Origin: Streptomyces monomycini
GTDB lineage: Bacteria > Actinomycetota > Actinomycetes > Streptomycetales > Streptomycetaceae
Length of the DNA stretch: 64,000 nt
Assembly (NCBI RefSeq): GCF_022271435.1
Contig: NZ_JAFIQY010000009.1
Location: 124,001 to 188,000 of the forward strand
Reading direction: 5' to 3'
The notes under the pieces are model-generated. The model made no database searches and had not been told where the DNA came from. It worked only from the letters and a program-made list of their open reading frames with translations. How positions within the stretch are numbered: the first letter of the stretch is position 1; each line of letters begins with the position of its first letter. Positions 1 to 8,835 of the stretch are shown piece by piece. The position numbers and the translations under genes are program-made.

Positions 1-1268
1 TCGTCTGGACGCTCGGTACGCGGGACTGTTCTCTTCAGCGTCGGCATCAGAAAGTCGTCGAGGAGGCCCCCGCTCCCGGCCTCTCCGACGAGCTGCGCGC
101 CACCCTGCACGCGGCGGCCGCCGATGCCGCCAGGACCATCGGCTACCGGGGCGCGGGCACGGTCGAATTCCTCGTTTCCGGTACTGGCCACGCTCACTTT
201 CTGGAGATGAACACCCGCCTCCAGGTGGAGCATCCGGTCACCGAGGCCGTGTACGGCGTCGATCTGGTCGCCCTGCAAGTACGGGTGGCCGAGGGGGAGG
301 CGCTGCCGGAGGCGCCGCCCGCGCCGCGCGGGCACGCCGTCGAGGCCCGGCTGTACGCCGAGGACCCGGCGGCGGACTGGCAGCCGCAGACCGGCACGCT
401 GCACCACTTGTCCGTGCCCGGCGGCGTGCGGCTCGACTCGGGCGTGGCCGACGGCTGCGTCATCGGCGTCCATTACGATCCGATGCTCGCCAAGGTCATC
501 GCCTGGGCGCCGAGCCGCGCCGAGGCCGTACGGAAGCTGGCGGGCGCGCTGGAACGGGCCCGTGTGCACGGCCCGGTCACCAACCGCGACCTGCTCGTAC
601 GGTCCCTGCGGCACCCCGAGTTCGCCACCGCGACCGGCCTGGACACCGGGTTCTACGACCGCAACCTGGGCGGGCTGACGGAGGCCCCGGACGCCACGGT
701 CACCGGCCTGTGCGCGCTGGCCGCCGCCCTCGCCGACGCGCACGGCCGGTCCCGCTTCGGCGGCTTCCGCAACGTACCGTCGCAGCCGCAGACCAGGACG
801 TACGCCTGCGGCGGCAGCGAGCACGAAATCCGCTATGCGGTGGAGCGTGACGGGCTGCACGCCGAGGACTTCCCTGGCGTACGGCTGCTGTCGGCTGCGC
901 CCGGGCGGGTCGTGCTGGAAGTGGGCGGCGTGCGTCGCGAGTTCACGGTCGGCCGTTACGGCGACCAGGTCTTCGTGGACTCCGCCGCGGGCTCCCGCGC
1001 CCTCACCGCCCGGCCCCGCTTCCCCGACCCCACCGCCCGTACGGAACCGGGGTCGCTGCTCGCCCCGATGCCCGGCACGGTCGTCCGGGTGGCCGACGGC
1101 CTGGCCGAGGGCGACCGCGTCGAAGCCGGGGCGCCGCTGCTCTGGCTGGAGGCGATGAAGATGGAACACAAGATCACCGCGCCCGTCTCCGGCACGCTGA
1201 CCGCCCTGCACGTCAAGGCCGGCCAGCAGGTCGAGGTCGGCACGCCGCTGGCCGTCGTCACCGAGTGA
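1..1268 (+). CDS. Acyl-CoA carboxylase alpha chain (biotin carboxylase + BCCP), 5' truncated by window edge
   Basis: The frame is open from the first bases of the window, so the start lies to the left. It encodes the later part of the biotin carboxylase domain (TRDCSLQRRHQK, then MNTRLQVEHPVTE, the catalytic-loop signature) followed by the biotin carboxylase C-terminal domain. It ends in a biotinyl carrier domain with the EAMKMEH motif; the biotinylated lysine codon is 1158-1160, about 35 codons before the stop. Family knowledge: such alpha chains carboxylate biotin with ATP and bicarbonate, and a separate beta chain transfers the carboxyl group to acetyl-, propionyl- or methylcrotonyl-CoA. 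The beta chain is not visible and is probably upstream. The acyl-CoA dehydrogenase gene follows after 77 bp in the same direction, which suggests one catabolic operon. The substrate cannot be read from the sequence. Confidence 0.95.
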   Translation, partial: VWTLGTRDCSLQRRHQKVVEEAPAPGLSDELRATLHAAAADAARTIGYRGAGTVEFLVSGTGHAHFLEMNTRLQVEHPVTEAVYGVDLVALQVRVAEGEALPEAPPAPRGHAVEARLYAEDPAADWQPQTGTLHHLSVPGGVRLDSGVADGCVIGVHYDPMLAKVIAWAPSRAEAVRKLAGALERARVHGPVTNRDLLVRSLRHPEFATATGLDTGFYDRNLGGLTEAPDATVTGLCALAAALADAHGRSRFGGFRNVPSQPQTRTYACGGSEHEIRYAVERDGLHAEDFPGVRLLSAAPGRVVLEVGGVRREFTVGRYGDQVFVDSAAGSRALTARPRFPDPTARTEPGSLLAPMPGTVVRVADGLAEGDRVEAGAPLLWLEAMKMEHKITAPVSGTLTALHVKAGQQVEVGTPLAVVTE

Positions 1269-1345
1269 GAGCCGCGGTCCGCGATCTGAGATCCGGGCGC
1301 CGAAGTCCCCGCGTGACGTCCTCCTCCCCCTCCGAAGGAGTCCCC

Positions 1346-2515
1346 GTGAGCAACCCCGTGATCGAGACCGAGGAACACCGCGCCCTCCGCGCGTCCGTCG
1401 CCGCGCTCGGCAGGCGCTACGGACGTGAGTACTTCGCGCGCGTCGTCGCCGAGGGCAAGCACACCGACGAGCTGTGGACCGAGGCCGCGAAGCTCGGCTA
1501 CCTGGGCGTGAACCTGCCCGAGGAGTACGGCGGCGGGGGCGGCGGCATCGCCGAACTCTCCATCGTGCTGGAGGAGCTGGGCGCGGCCGGCTGCCCGCTG
1601 CTCATGCTCGTCGTCTCACCCGCCATCTGCGGCACGGTCATCGCCCGCTTCGGCACCGAGGAACAGCAGCGGGCCTGGCTGCCCGGCCTCGCCGACGGCT
1701 CCCGCAAGATGGCCTTCGGCATCACCGAACCGGACGCCGGCTCCAACTCGCACCGCATCACCACCACCGCCCGCCGGGACCCGGACACCGGGGAGTGGGT
1801 CCTCAACGGGCGCAAGGTCTTCATATCGGGGGTGGACATCGCCGACGCCACCCTGATCGTCGGCCGCACCGAGGACGCCCGTACCGGCAAGCTCAAGGCG
1901 TGCCTGTTCATCGTCCCGCGCGACGCCCCCGGGTTCGGGCGCAGCCGGATCGCGATGGAACTGGCTGCTCCGGAGAAGCAGTTCGAGCTGACGCTGGACG
2001 ACGTACGGCTGCCTGCGGACGCCCTGGTGGGCGACGAGGACGCCGGGCTGCTCCAGCTCTTCGCCGGGCTCAACCCGGAGCGCATCATGACCGCCGCGTT
2101 CGCGCTCGGCATGGGCCGGTACGCGGTCGAGCGGGCCGTGGACTACGCCCGTACCCGGCAGGTCTGGAAGGAGCCCATCGGTGCCCACCAGGCCGTCGCC
2201 CACCCCCTCGCCCAGGTCCACATCGAACTGGAACTGGCCAGGCTGATGATGCAGAAGGCCGCCCACCTGTACGACGCGGGCGACGACATCGGCGCGGGCG
2301 AGGCCGCCAACATGGCCAAGTACGCGGCGGCGGAGGCGGCCGTGCGGGCCGTGGACCAGGCCGTGCACACCCTCGGCGGCAACGGCCTCACCCACGAGTA
2401 CGGCCTCGCCACACTGATCACCGCGGCCCGGGTGGCGCGGATCGCGCCGGTCAGCCGGGAGATGATCCTCAATTACGTCTCCCACCAGAGCCTCGGACTG
2501 CCGAAGTCCTACTGA
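1346..2515 (+). CDS. Acyl-CoA dehydrogenase
   Basis: A 389-residue FAD-dependent acyl-CoA dehydrogenase that oxidises an acyl-CoA to the enoyl-CoA. I chose GTG 1346 (VSNPVIETEEHR) because GAAGGAG sits 6 bases upstream; the open frame reaches back to 1265 without a ribosome site. The N-terminal helical domain, the FGITEPDAGSNSH flavin-binding segment and the C-terminal helical domain (HTLGGNGLTHEYG) are all present. The usual C-terminal YEG glutamate is missing: the equivalent stretch reads ARIAPVSREM. A glutamate in LNPERI (about codon 236) lies where isovaleryl-CoA and long-chain dehydrogenases carry their catalytic base on helix G. Together with the upstream carboxylase and downstream ligase and hydratase, this suggests branched-chain or aryl-acyl-CoA degradation; the exact substrate is inferred. 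Confidence 0.93.
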   Translation: MSNPVIETEEHRALRASVAALGRRYGREYFARVVAEGKHTDELWTEAAKLGYLGVNLPEEYGGGGGGIAELSIVLEELGAAGCPLLMLVVSPAICGTVIARFGTEEQQRAWLPGLADGSRKMAFGITEPDAGSNSHRITTTARRDPDTGEWVLNGRKVFISGVDIADATLIVGRTEDARTGKLKACLFIVPRDAPGFGRSRIAMELAAPEKQFELTLDDVRLPADALVGDEDAGLLQLFAGLNPERIMTAAFALGMGRYAVERAVDYARTRQVWKEPIGAHQAVAHPLAQVHIELELARLMMQKAAHLYDAGDDIGAGEAANMAKYAAAEAAVRAVDQAVHTLGGNGLTHEYGLATLITAARVARIAPVSREMILNYVSHQSLGLPKSY

Positions 2516-2529
2516 CCGGGCCGGGCGCG

Positions 2530-2574
2530 GCATCGCGGTCGCCGTACTGACAACCGCACCGGCAACCGCGATGC
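2530..2574 (+). terminator. Inverted repeat between dehydrogenase and ligase genes
   Basis: Arms 2530-2543 and 2561-2574 pair over 14 positions with one mismatch around a 17-base loop (core GCATCGCGGT / ACCGCGATGC). It lies 14 bases after the dehydrogenase stop and 73 bases before the ligase start. There is no T-run, so it could be a partial terminator, a processing site or an mRNA-stabilising stem inside the operon. Confidence 0.45.
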
Positions 2575-2647
2575 TGCACGCACACGGACAGGCGCCCGCC
2601 CGCGACCCGTACCGGCCCGGACGCGCGCCGCTGCTGAGGGGATGGCC

Positions 2648-4240
2648 ATGGTCTTTCACAGTGAGTACGCCGATGTCGCGCCCGTGGACCTGCCGATCCA
2701 CGAAGCCGTACTGGGGCGGTCGGCCGCCGAGCACGCCGCGCTGCCCGCCCTGATCGACGGCCAGGACGGCACCACGGTCAGCTACGCCGAACTCGACGGC
2801 GCCACGCGACGGATCGCCGCCGCCCTGGCCGACGCCGGAGTACGCGCCGGTGACGTGCTCGCCCTGCACAGCCCCAACACGATCGCCTACCCGGCCGTCT
2901 TCTACGCCGCCTCACGCTGCGGCGCGGCCGTCACCACCGTCCACCCCCTGGCCACCTCCGGCGAGTTCGCCCAGCAGCTGCGCGACTCCGGCGCCAACTG
3001 GATCGTCACCGTGTCCCCGCTGCTGGAGACGGCCCGCAGCGCCGCCGAACAGGCGGGCGGCATCACCGAGGTGTTCGTCTGCGACGGCGCCGTGGGGCAC
3101 CGCTCCGTACGCGACATGCTCGCCTCCACCGCCCCCGAACCCGCCGTGCCCATCGACCCGGCGCGCGACGTGGCCGTCCTGCCGTACTCCTCCGGCACCA
3201 CCGGAACGCCCAAAGGCGTCATGCTCACCCACCGCTCCATCGCCACCAACCTCGCCCAGCTCGACCGGCTGGTCAGCAGCGGCCCGGGTGAGCGTGTGCT
3301 GGCGGTGTTGCCGTTCTTTCACATCTACGGTTTGACGTCCCTGATGAACGCCCCGCTGCGCAACGGCTCCACCGTCGTCGTGCTGCCCCGCTTCGACCTC
3401 GAACACTTCCTGCGCACGATCGAGAAGTACCGGGTCAACGCGGTGTACGTGGCTCCGCCCATCGTCCTGGCCCTGGCCAAGCACCCGTCCGTCGTCCAGT
3501 ACGACCTGTCCTCGCTCGACTACGTCGTCAGCGCGGCCGCCCCGCTGGACGCCCGGCTGGCCGAGGCCTGCGCCCGCCGCCTGGGTATCCCGCCCGTCAT
3601 GCAGGCGTACGGGATGACCGAGCTGTCGCCCGGTACTCATGTCGTGCCGCTCGGTGCCGTGGACGTGCCGCCCGGCACGGTCGGCAAGCTGCTGCCGGGC
3701 ACCGAGATGCGCATCCGCTGCCTGGACGCCGACAAGGATCTCGGCACCGGTGAGAGCGGCGAGATCCTCATCCGTGGCCCGCAGGTCATGAAGGGCTACC
3801 TCGGGCGTCCGGCGGAGACCGACGCGCTGATCGACGCGGACGGCTGGCTGCACACCGGCGACATCGGGCAGGTGGACGCGGACGGCTGGCTGTACGTCGT
3901 CGACCGCGTCAAAGAGCTGATCAAGTACAAGGGCTACCAGGTCGCCCCGGCCGACCTCGAAGCGGTGCTGCTCGCCCACGAGGGCATCGCGGACGCCGCG
4001 GTGATCGGCGTCACCGACGCGGACGGCAACGAGATCCCCAAGGCGTACGTCGTACGGCGGCACGGTGAGCCGGGGGCCCGGCTCACCGAGGACGACGTCA
4101 TCACGTACGTTGCCGGGCAGGTCGCCCCGTACAAGAAAGTACGGCGGGTGGAGTTCACGGACACCGTGCCCCGCGCCGCCACCGGCAAGATCCTGCGGCG
4201 CGAACTGCGCGCCAGGGAAAGGAGTTCCACGGCCTCATGA
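2648..4240 (+). CDS. 4-coumarate/cinnamate-CoA ligase family enzyme
   Basis: A 530-residue ANL-superfamily adenylating enzyme that activates a carboxylic acid with ATP and joins it to CoA. It carries the P-loop-like core SSGTTGTPKGVMLTHRS (about residues 180-196), the YGMTEL motif and the hinge/C-terminal segment GWLHTGDIG...DRVKELIKYKGYQVAP. PRAATGKILRREL near the end contains the catalytic lysine. ATG 2648 is preferred to ATG 2642 because GAGGGG ends 6 bases before it. The sequence and setting match the S. coelicolor cinnamate/coumarate-CoA ligase locus as I remember it, so an aryl acid such as cinnamate or coumarate is a fair guess; a medium-chain fatty acid remains possible. The stop overlaps the next start by 4 bp, implying translational coupling. 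Confidence 0.9.
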   Translation: MVFHSEYADVAPVDLPIHEAVLGRSAAEHAALPALIDGQDGTTVSYAELDGATRRIAAALADAGVRAGDVLALHSPNTIAYPAVFYAASRCGAAVTTVHPLATSGEFAQQLRDSGANWIVTVSPLLETARSAAEQAGGITEVFVCDGAVGHRSVRDMLASTAPEPAVPIDPARDVAVLPYSSGTTGTPKGVMLTHRSIATNLAQLDRLVSSGPGERVLAVLPFFHIYGLTSLMNAPLRNGSTVVVLPRFDLEHFLRTIEKYRVNAVYVAPPIVLALAKHPSVVQYDLSSLDYVVSAAAPLDARLAEACARRLGIPPVMQAYGMTELSPGTHVVPLGAVDVPPGTVGKLLPGTEMRIRCLDADKDLGTGESGEILIRGPQVMKGYLGRPAETDALIDADGWLHTGDIGQVDADGWLYVVDRVKELIKYKGYQVAPADLEAVLLAHEGIADAAVIGVTDADGNEIPKAYVVRRHGEPGARLTEDDVITYVAGQVAPYKKVRRVEFTDTVPRAATGKILRRELRARERSSTAS

Positions 4241-5055
4241 CCGACGCCACACCGGACGCCTCACCGGACGCCCCGCCCGTTGCCGCACCGCTGGTACGGC
4301 GCACCCACGAGCGGGGCGTCACCACCCTCACCCTCGACTCCCCGCACAACCGCAACGCGCTCTCCCGGCGCCTGGTGGCCGAACTCCACGCGGCGCTGGC
4401 GGCCGCGGCGGCCAGTGACGACATCCGGGCCGTGCTGCTCACGCACACCGGGACGACGTTCTGCGCGGGCGCCGACCTCTCGGAGGCGACGGAGGAGGCG
4501 GCCACCGGCACCGACGCGACCGCCTCCGGGCCCCTCGGCCTCGTCCGTCTCCTGCGTACCGTCATCGAACTCCCCAAGCCCGTCGTCGCCAAGGTCACCG
4601 GCCACGTACGGGCCGGCGGCCTCGGCCTTCTGGGCGCCTGCGACCTGTCCGTGGCGGGCCCCGGCGCCACCTTCGCCTTCACCGAGGCCCGCCTCGGCCT
4701 CGCACCGGCCGTCATCTCCATGCCGCTGCTGCCCCGTATGGACCCGCGGGCCGCCGCCCGCTACTACCTCACCGGCGAGCGGTTCGACGCCGCCGAGGCG
4801 GCCCGTACCGGCCTGGTGACGCTGGCCGCCGACGATCCGGAGGCCGCGCTGGAACCGGTCCTGGCCGGGTTGCGCAAGGGCTCCCCGCAGGGCCTGGCGG
4901 AGTCCAAAGCCCTGGTCACGGCCGAGGTGCTGCGCGTCTTCGACCGTGACACCGCGGCCCTCGCGGACACCTCGGCCCGTCTCTTCGCCTCCGACGAGGC
5001 CCGGGAGGGCATGACCGCCTTCCTCCAGCGCAGGGAACCGTCATGGGCACGGTGA
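4237..5055 (+). CDS. Enoyl-CoA hydratase/isomerase family protein
   Basis: A 272-residue crotonase-fold protein. The oxyanion-hole segments are visible as FCAGADLSEA (about residues 72-81) and HVRAGGLGLLGACD (about 123-136). The second normally carries a glutamate used in hydration, and here the region reads LGLLGACDLSVAGPGATFAFTE, with Glu only in the later FTEARLG segment. It is expected to hydrate or isomerise an enoyl-CoA made by the upstream dehydrogenase. ATG 4237 overlaps the ligase stop (ATGA), with AAAGGAG 11 bases upstream. The 3' end overlaps the TetR start by 13 bp, so all four genes are probably co-translated. Confidence 0.9.
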   Translation: MTDATPDASPDAPPVAAPLVRRTHERGVTTLTLDSPHNRNALSRRLVAELHAALAAAAASDDIRAVLLTHTGTTFCAGADLSEATEEAATGTDATASGPLGLVRLLRTVIELPKPVVAKVTGHVRAGGLGLLGACDLSVAGPGATFAFTEARLGLAPAVISMPLLPRMDPRAAARYYLTGERFDAAEAARTGLVTLAADDPEAALEPVLAGLRKGSPQGLAESKALVTAEVLRVFDRDTAALADTSARLFASDEAREGMTAFLQRREPSWAR

Positions 5056-5684
5056 CCCGCGCGCGCGACCCCAAGGAACCGCAGCAGGAACGCAGCCGCG
5101 CCACCCGCCGCGCGCTTCTGGAGGCGGCCGTCTCCTGCCTCGCCGAACGGGGCTGGAGCGGCAGCACGGTCTCCGTCGTCGCGGAACGGGCGGGCGTCTC
5201 GCGGGGGGCCGCCCAGCATCACTTCCGTACGCGGGAAGACCTGTTCACGGCGGCCGTCGAACACGTCGCGGAGAAGCGCCAGGGCGCGCTCAAGGCCGTC
5301 GCGCACGACCTGCCGCCCGCCGGGTCCGCCGCCCGTACACGCATCGTCGTCGAGGAGATCGTCAATCTCTACACGGGCCCTCTCTTCCGCGCCGCCCTGC
5401 ACCTGTGGGTGGCCGCCTCCGACGAGGAGCCGCTACGGGACCGGGTCACCGCCCTGGAGGCCCGCGTCGGCCGGGAGGCGCACCGTACGGCGGTCGGGCT
5501 CCTGGGCGCGGACGAGTCGGTCTCCGGCGTCCGTGAGACCGTGCAGGGACTTCTCGACATGTCCCGGGGGCTCGGTCTGGCCACGCTCCTCACGGACGAC
5601 AAGGCGCGCCGGGACCGTGTGGTGACGCAGTGGGCGCGCATTCTGGACACGGTGTTGAACGGGGGCGGTCAGCCGCCGTCGTAG
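5043..5684 (+). CDS. TetR-family transcriptional regulator of the acyl-CoA operon
   Basis: 213 residues. The N-terminal TetR helix-turn-helix is clear: RATRRALLEAAVSCLAERGW, then VAERAGVSRGAAQHHFRTREDLF (about residues 45-67). The remainder is a ligand-binding helical domain with no assignable ligand. It is the last gene of the acyl-CoA operon and overlaps the hydratase gene by 13 bp. By analogy with other catabolic TetR proteins it probably senses an acyl-CoA intermediate and represses the operon, but its operator would lie left of the window and cannot be checked here. The 3' end overlaps the convergent WYL gene by 16 bp. Confidence 0.9.
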   Translation: MGTVTRARDPKEPQQERSRATRRALLEAAVSCLAERGWSGSTVSVVAERAGVSRGAAQHHFRTREDLFTAAVEHVAEKRQGALKAVAHDLPPAGSAARTRIVVEEIVNLYTGPLFRAALHLWVAASDEEPLRDRVTALEARVGREAHRTAVGLLGADESVSGVRETVQGLLDMSRGLGLATLLTDDKARRDRVVTQWARILDTVLNGGGQPPS

Positions 5685-6676
5685 GGCTGCCCGTCGGGGG
5701 CGGGGTCGGCATCGGCGTACGCGGTGAGGCGGCGGGCCAGCGCGCGTACGAGATCCCGCAGCTCATCGGGGCGCTCGATGACGAACGGGCGGTCCAGCGC
5801 GGCCAGTACGGGCGGGAGCCAGTCCAGCCGCTCGGCCCGGACACGGACGCGCACCCAACCGGTTCCGTCCTCGGACAGTGCGGCGATCCCGGCCGGGAGC
5901 CGGTCGCGAAGGTGCTCGACGCCGGCGCGGACGCGCACCGACACGTCATGGGTCCAGGGCGTGCGGGCGAGATGGTCGAGAACGGTCGCCGCCGGGTCGA
6001 AACCGTCCGGGACATCGAACGAACCGGACAGCGGGCGGACCCAGGCGATCCGGTCCAGCCGGAAGATCCGCATCTCCCCGCCGTCCCGGCCGGCCCCGGT
6101 CAGGTACCACCGCCCGGAGTGCGCCACGAGCCCGTACGGCAGGACCGTACGGGCGCTGTCGCCGCCCTTGCGGTCGGTGTACGCGAACGCCACCGGCCGC
6201 CGCCCGCGTACGGCCTCGGCGAGTTCGAGCAGCACCGCCGCCTGCGGAGGGGTGGCGGGACGGGGCCGGTCGGTGAAGTCCGCCGTCTCCAGCAGCGCCT
6301 CCAGCCGCTGTCGCAGCGCCACGGGCAGCACCCGCCGCACCTTCGCCGCGGCGCTCTCGCCGGCCGCCGCGGAGGCCCCCGGGACGGCCCCCGGCCCGCC
6401 GCGCCGCCCCGAGAGCAGGCCGAGCAGGACGGCCAGGGCCTCCTCGTCGGTGAGCATCAGCGGGGGCATGCGGTAGCCGGGGGCGAGCCGGTAGCCGCCG
6501 TAGCGGCCGCGCACCGCGTCGACGGGGATGTCGAGATTCAGCAGATGGGCGACGTAGCGGCGGACGGTGCGCTCGTCGACGCCGAGGCGGGCGGCGAGGT
6601 CGGGGACGGTACGGGTGCCGCCGCCCTGAAGGATCTCCAGCAGGGCGAGCACCCGGGCGGTGGTCGAAGTGGTCAC
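5669..6676 (-). CDS. YafY-type WYL-domain transcriptional regulator
   Basis: 335 residues from GTG 6676 (VTTSTTARVLALLEILQ); the frame upstream of this has no family similarity. Residues 1-60 form a winged HTH_11 domain (VPDLAARLGVDERTVRRYVAHL). A WYL domain follows in the middle (LVAHSGRWYLTGAGRDGGEMRIFRLDRI), then a WCX C-terminal extension. WYL proteins bind nucleic acid or nucleotide ligands and often act as single-component regulators. The gene is divergent from a VOC-family gene across 119 bp that holds a perfect ATACCG/CGGTAT inverted repeat. A regulator/target pair is therefore likely, and this arrangement is common in actinomycetes. Confidence 0.9.
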   Translation of the reverse strand: MTTSTTARVLALLEILQGGGTRTVPDLAARLGVDERTVRRYVAHLLNLDIPVDAVRGRYGGYRLAPGYRMPPLMLTDEEALAVLLGLLSGRRGGPGAVPGASAAAGESAAAKVRRVLPVALRQRLEALLETADFTDRPRPATPPQAAVLLELAEAVRGRRPVAFAYTDRKGGDSARTVLPYGLVAHSGRWYLTGAGRDGGEMRIFRLDRIAWVRPLSGSFDVPDGFDPAATVLDHLARTPWTHDVSVRVRAGVEHLRDRLPAGIAALSEDGTGWVRVRVRAERLDWLPPVLAALDRPFVIERPDELRDLVRALARRLTAYADADPAPDGQPYDGG

Positions 6677-6695
6677 ACCCGAAAGTCTGGCGCCT

Positions 6696-6720
6696 ATACC
6701 GGGCGGAACCTGTCCGGTAT
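6696..6720. promoter_or_regulatory. Candidate operator between WYL regulator and VOC gene
   Basis: ATACCG (6696-6701) and CGGTAT (6715-6720) form a perfect inverted repeat with a 13-base spacer, which puts the half-site centres about 19 bp (two helical turns) apart. It lies 19 bp upstream of the WYL start and 75 bp upstream of the VOC start, in the right place for an autoregulatory, divergent operator. Confidence 0.45.
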
Positions 6721-6795
6721 TGCTCCTAGCGTGGGCGATGCCCGGCGACACCCGTCGATCCGGGCCCCTCTCCCGCCCAGCCAGGAAGCCGCACC

Positions 6796-7218
6796 ATGAA
6801 CTTCGTCTCCCTCCGCGTGATCACCGACGACGTCGCCCGCCTCGTCGCCTTCTACGAGCGCGTCACCGGCACCCCGGCGGCCTGGTCGGCCCCCGAGTTC
6901 GCCGAACTCCGTACGGAGTCGGGCACGCTGGCGATCGCCGGCAGCCGCACGGTGGCCCTGTTCGGCGAGGGCACCGCGCGGGCCGCCGCCAACCACTCGG
7001 TGATCACCGAGTTCCGCGTCGGCGACGTCGACGCGGAACACCGGCGACTGGCGGCCCACGGCTGCACGTTCGTCCAGGAGCCGACGACCATGCCGTGGGG
7101 CAACCGCTCCCTGCTCCTCCGGGACCCCGACGGCAACCTGGTCAACCTCTTCACCCCGGTCACCGAGGACGCCGTACGGCGCCAGGAGCGCCCGGCCCCT
7201 CAGGCGGGCAGCGTGTAG
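6796..7218 (+). CDS. VOC (glyoxalase/bleomycin-resistance fold) family protein
   Basis: 140 residues with two babab modules of the vicinal-oxygen-chelate fold: MNFVSLRVITDDVARLVAFYERVTG at the N-terminus and TMPWGNRSLLLRDPDGNLVNLFTP near the C-terminus. The RDPDGN turn and terminal NLF are family hallmarks. Members range from metal-dependent lyases and dioxygenases to drug-binding proteins, so no reaction can be assigned. It is divergent from the WYL regulator. Its last 19 bp overlap the convergent citrate synthase-like gene. Confidence 0.88.
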   Translation: MNFVSLRVITDDVARLVAFYERVTGTPAAWSAPEFAELRTESGTLAIAGSRTVALFGEGTARAAANHSVITEFRVGDVDAEHRRLAAHGCTFVQEPTTMPWGNRSLLLRDPDGNLVNLFTPVTEDAVRRQERPAPQAGSV

Positions 7219-8297
7219 CCCTCCACGGCCTCCGGCCCGCGCGGCCCGGGGCCCACGTACTTGGCCGACGGCCGGACCAGGCGGCCCGTGCGCTTCTGCT
7301 CCAGGATGTGCGCGCTCCAGCCCGCCGTGCGGGCGCACGTGAACATCGACGTGAACATGTGCGCCGGGACCTCCGCGAAGTCCAGCACGATCGCGGCCCA
7401 GAACTCCACGTTCGTCGCCAGGACCCGGTCCGGACGCCGGTTGTGCAGCTCCTCCAGGGCGGCCTTCTCCAGCGCCTCCGCCACCTCGAAGCGCGGCGCG
7501 CCCAGCTCACGGGCGGTGCGCCGCAGCACTCGGGCGCGCGGGTCCTCGGCCCGGTACACCCGGTGGCCGAAGCCCATCAGCCGCTCGCCGCGGTCCAGCG
7601 CCTGCTTCACGTACGCCGTCGCGTCCCCGGTCCGCTCGATCTCCTCGATCATGCCGAGGACCCGGGACGGCGCGCCGCCGTGCAGCGGCCCGGACATCGC
7701 GCCGACCGCGCCGGACAGCGCGGCCGCCACGTCGGCGCCGGTCGAGGCGATGACGCGGGCCGTGAAGGTGGACGCGTTCATGCCGTGCTCGGCCGCCGAC
7801 GTCCAGTACGCGTCGACCGCCGCGACGTGCTTGGGGTCCGGCTCGCCGCGCCAGCGCTTCATGAAGCGCTCGACGATCGTGCCGGCCTTGTCGATCTCCT
7901 TCTGCGGCACCATCGGCAGGCCCTGCCCGCGCGCCGACTGCGCGACGTACGACAGCGCCATGACCGCGGCCCGCGCCAGCTCGTCGCGGGCGGTCTCCAC
8001 GTCCGTGTCCAGCAGCGGTTTCAGGCCCCAGACGGGCGCGAGCATGGCCAGCGCGGACTGGACGTCCACCCGGATGTCACCCGAGTGGACCGGGATCGGG
8101 AACGGCTCGGCCGGGGGCAGTCCCGGGTTGAACGACCCGTCGACCAGCAGTCCCCACACGTTCCCGAAGGAGACCTTGCCGACCAGGTCCTCGATGTCGA
8201 CGCCCCGGTAGCGCAGCGCGCCGCCTTCCTTGTCCGGTTCGGCGATCTCCGTCTCGAACGCGACGACTCCTTCGAGTCCGGGTACGAAGTCGGACAT
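7200..8297 (-). CDS. Citrate synthase-like protein
   Basis: 365 residues, starting at ATG 8297 (MSDFVPGLEG) with GAGGAG 8 bases upstream. Citrate synthase landmarks are present: GPLHGGAPS (His206), MGFGHRVYRAEDPRA (His245) and GWSAHILEQ. At the position where citrate synthases normally have NVDF, whose Asp is the catalytic base, this protein reads NVEF (Glu298). It may therefore be a paralogue with changed catalysis, for example a methylcitrate or other acyl-CoA condensing enzyme, not the housekeeping citrate synthase. It is divergent from pdxH, a pairing I remember from other Streptomyces. Confidence 0.88.
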   Translation of the reverse strand: MSDFVPGLEGVVAFETEIAEPDKEGGALRYRGVDIEDLVGKVSFGNVWGLLVDGSFNPGLPPAEPFPIPVHSGDIRVDVQSALAMLAPVWGLKPLLDTDVETARDELARAAVMALSYVAQSARGQGLPMVPQKEIDKAGTIVERFMKRWRGEPDPKHVAAVDAYWTSAAEHGMNASTFTARVIASTGADVAAALSGAVGAMSGPLHGGAPSRVLGMIEEIERTGDATAYVKQALDRGERLMGFGHRVYRAEDPRARVLRRTARELGAPRFEVAEALEKAALEELHNRRPDRVLATNVEFWAAIVLDFAEVPAHMFTSMFTCARTAGWSAHILEQKRTGRLVRPSAKYVGPGPRGPEAVEGYTLPA

Positions 8298-8835
8298 CAG
8301 GCGGCTCCTCAAGATGTGGACGACATGCGGCTCATGACCAAGATGCCGTGCGGGCGAGAACTGTCAGGTCAGGCTGGTCGGGTCGGGCGTTTCGGGCGGG
8401 TCGGGCCGGCGGTGCGGTGGACGCCGTCCGGAAGTCCGCCGCGGTGGCCGGCCGGCGGACGGCGCCGGTGGGATCACCGGTTCCGCGGGCCGCTCCGGGC
8501 GTCGGACGACGGGTCCGGGCGCCGGTCCGGTTACGCGGCCGTCCCTGCGGCTCGCGGTCCGTACCGGTCACTCCCGTCATGCCCCGCGCGGGCGTTGGTC
8601 ACCCGACCGGCACCCGTGGCTTCCCGCCCGGAGCACGTCACTTCGATCACTTCAGGGCGGACACGATATCCCGCGCCGCCCGTGCGCCACAGTGGTGCGC
8701 GGCACGATTTTGGCCGGTCCGGTACGTACCGGGAAGGGTGAGATCCGGCACACCGGACGATTCGCTGAAGGAAGGGTTACGGCACGGCGGCCAAGGGCAG
8801 ACTTCCCTGCCACCCGGCTGCCCCAACAGGCCCGC
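8298..8835. other. Intergenic region between citrate synthase-like gene and pdxH
   Basis: 538 bp that must hold the two divergent promoters. It is GC-rich with no convincing coding frame, no strong hairpin and no regulator motif that I could recognise. Confidence 0.5.

Noticed and set aside
6660..8741. A 693-codon plus-strand open frame
   Set aside because: It is the antisense or off-frame shadow of the VOC and citrate synthase-like genes, with shadow-type Arg/Pro/His composition.
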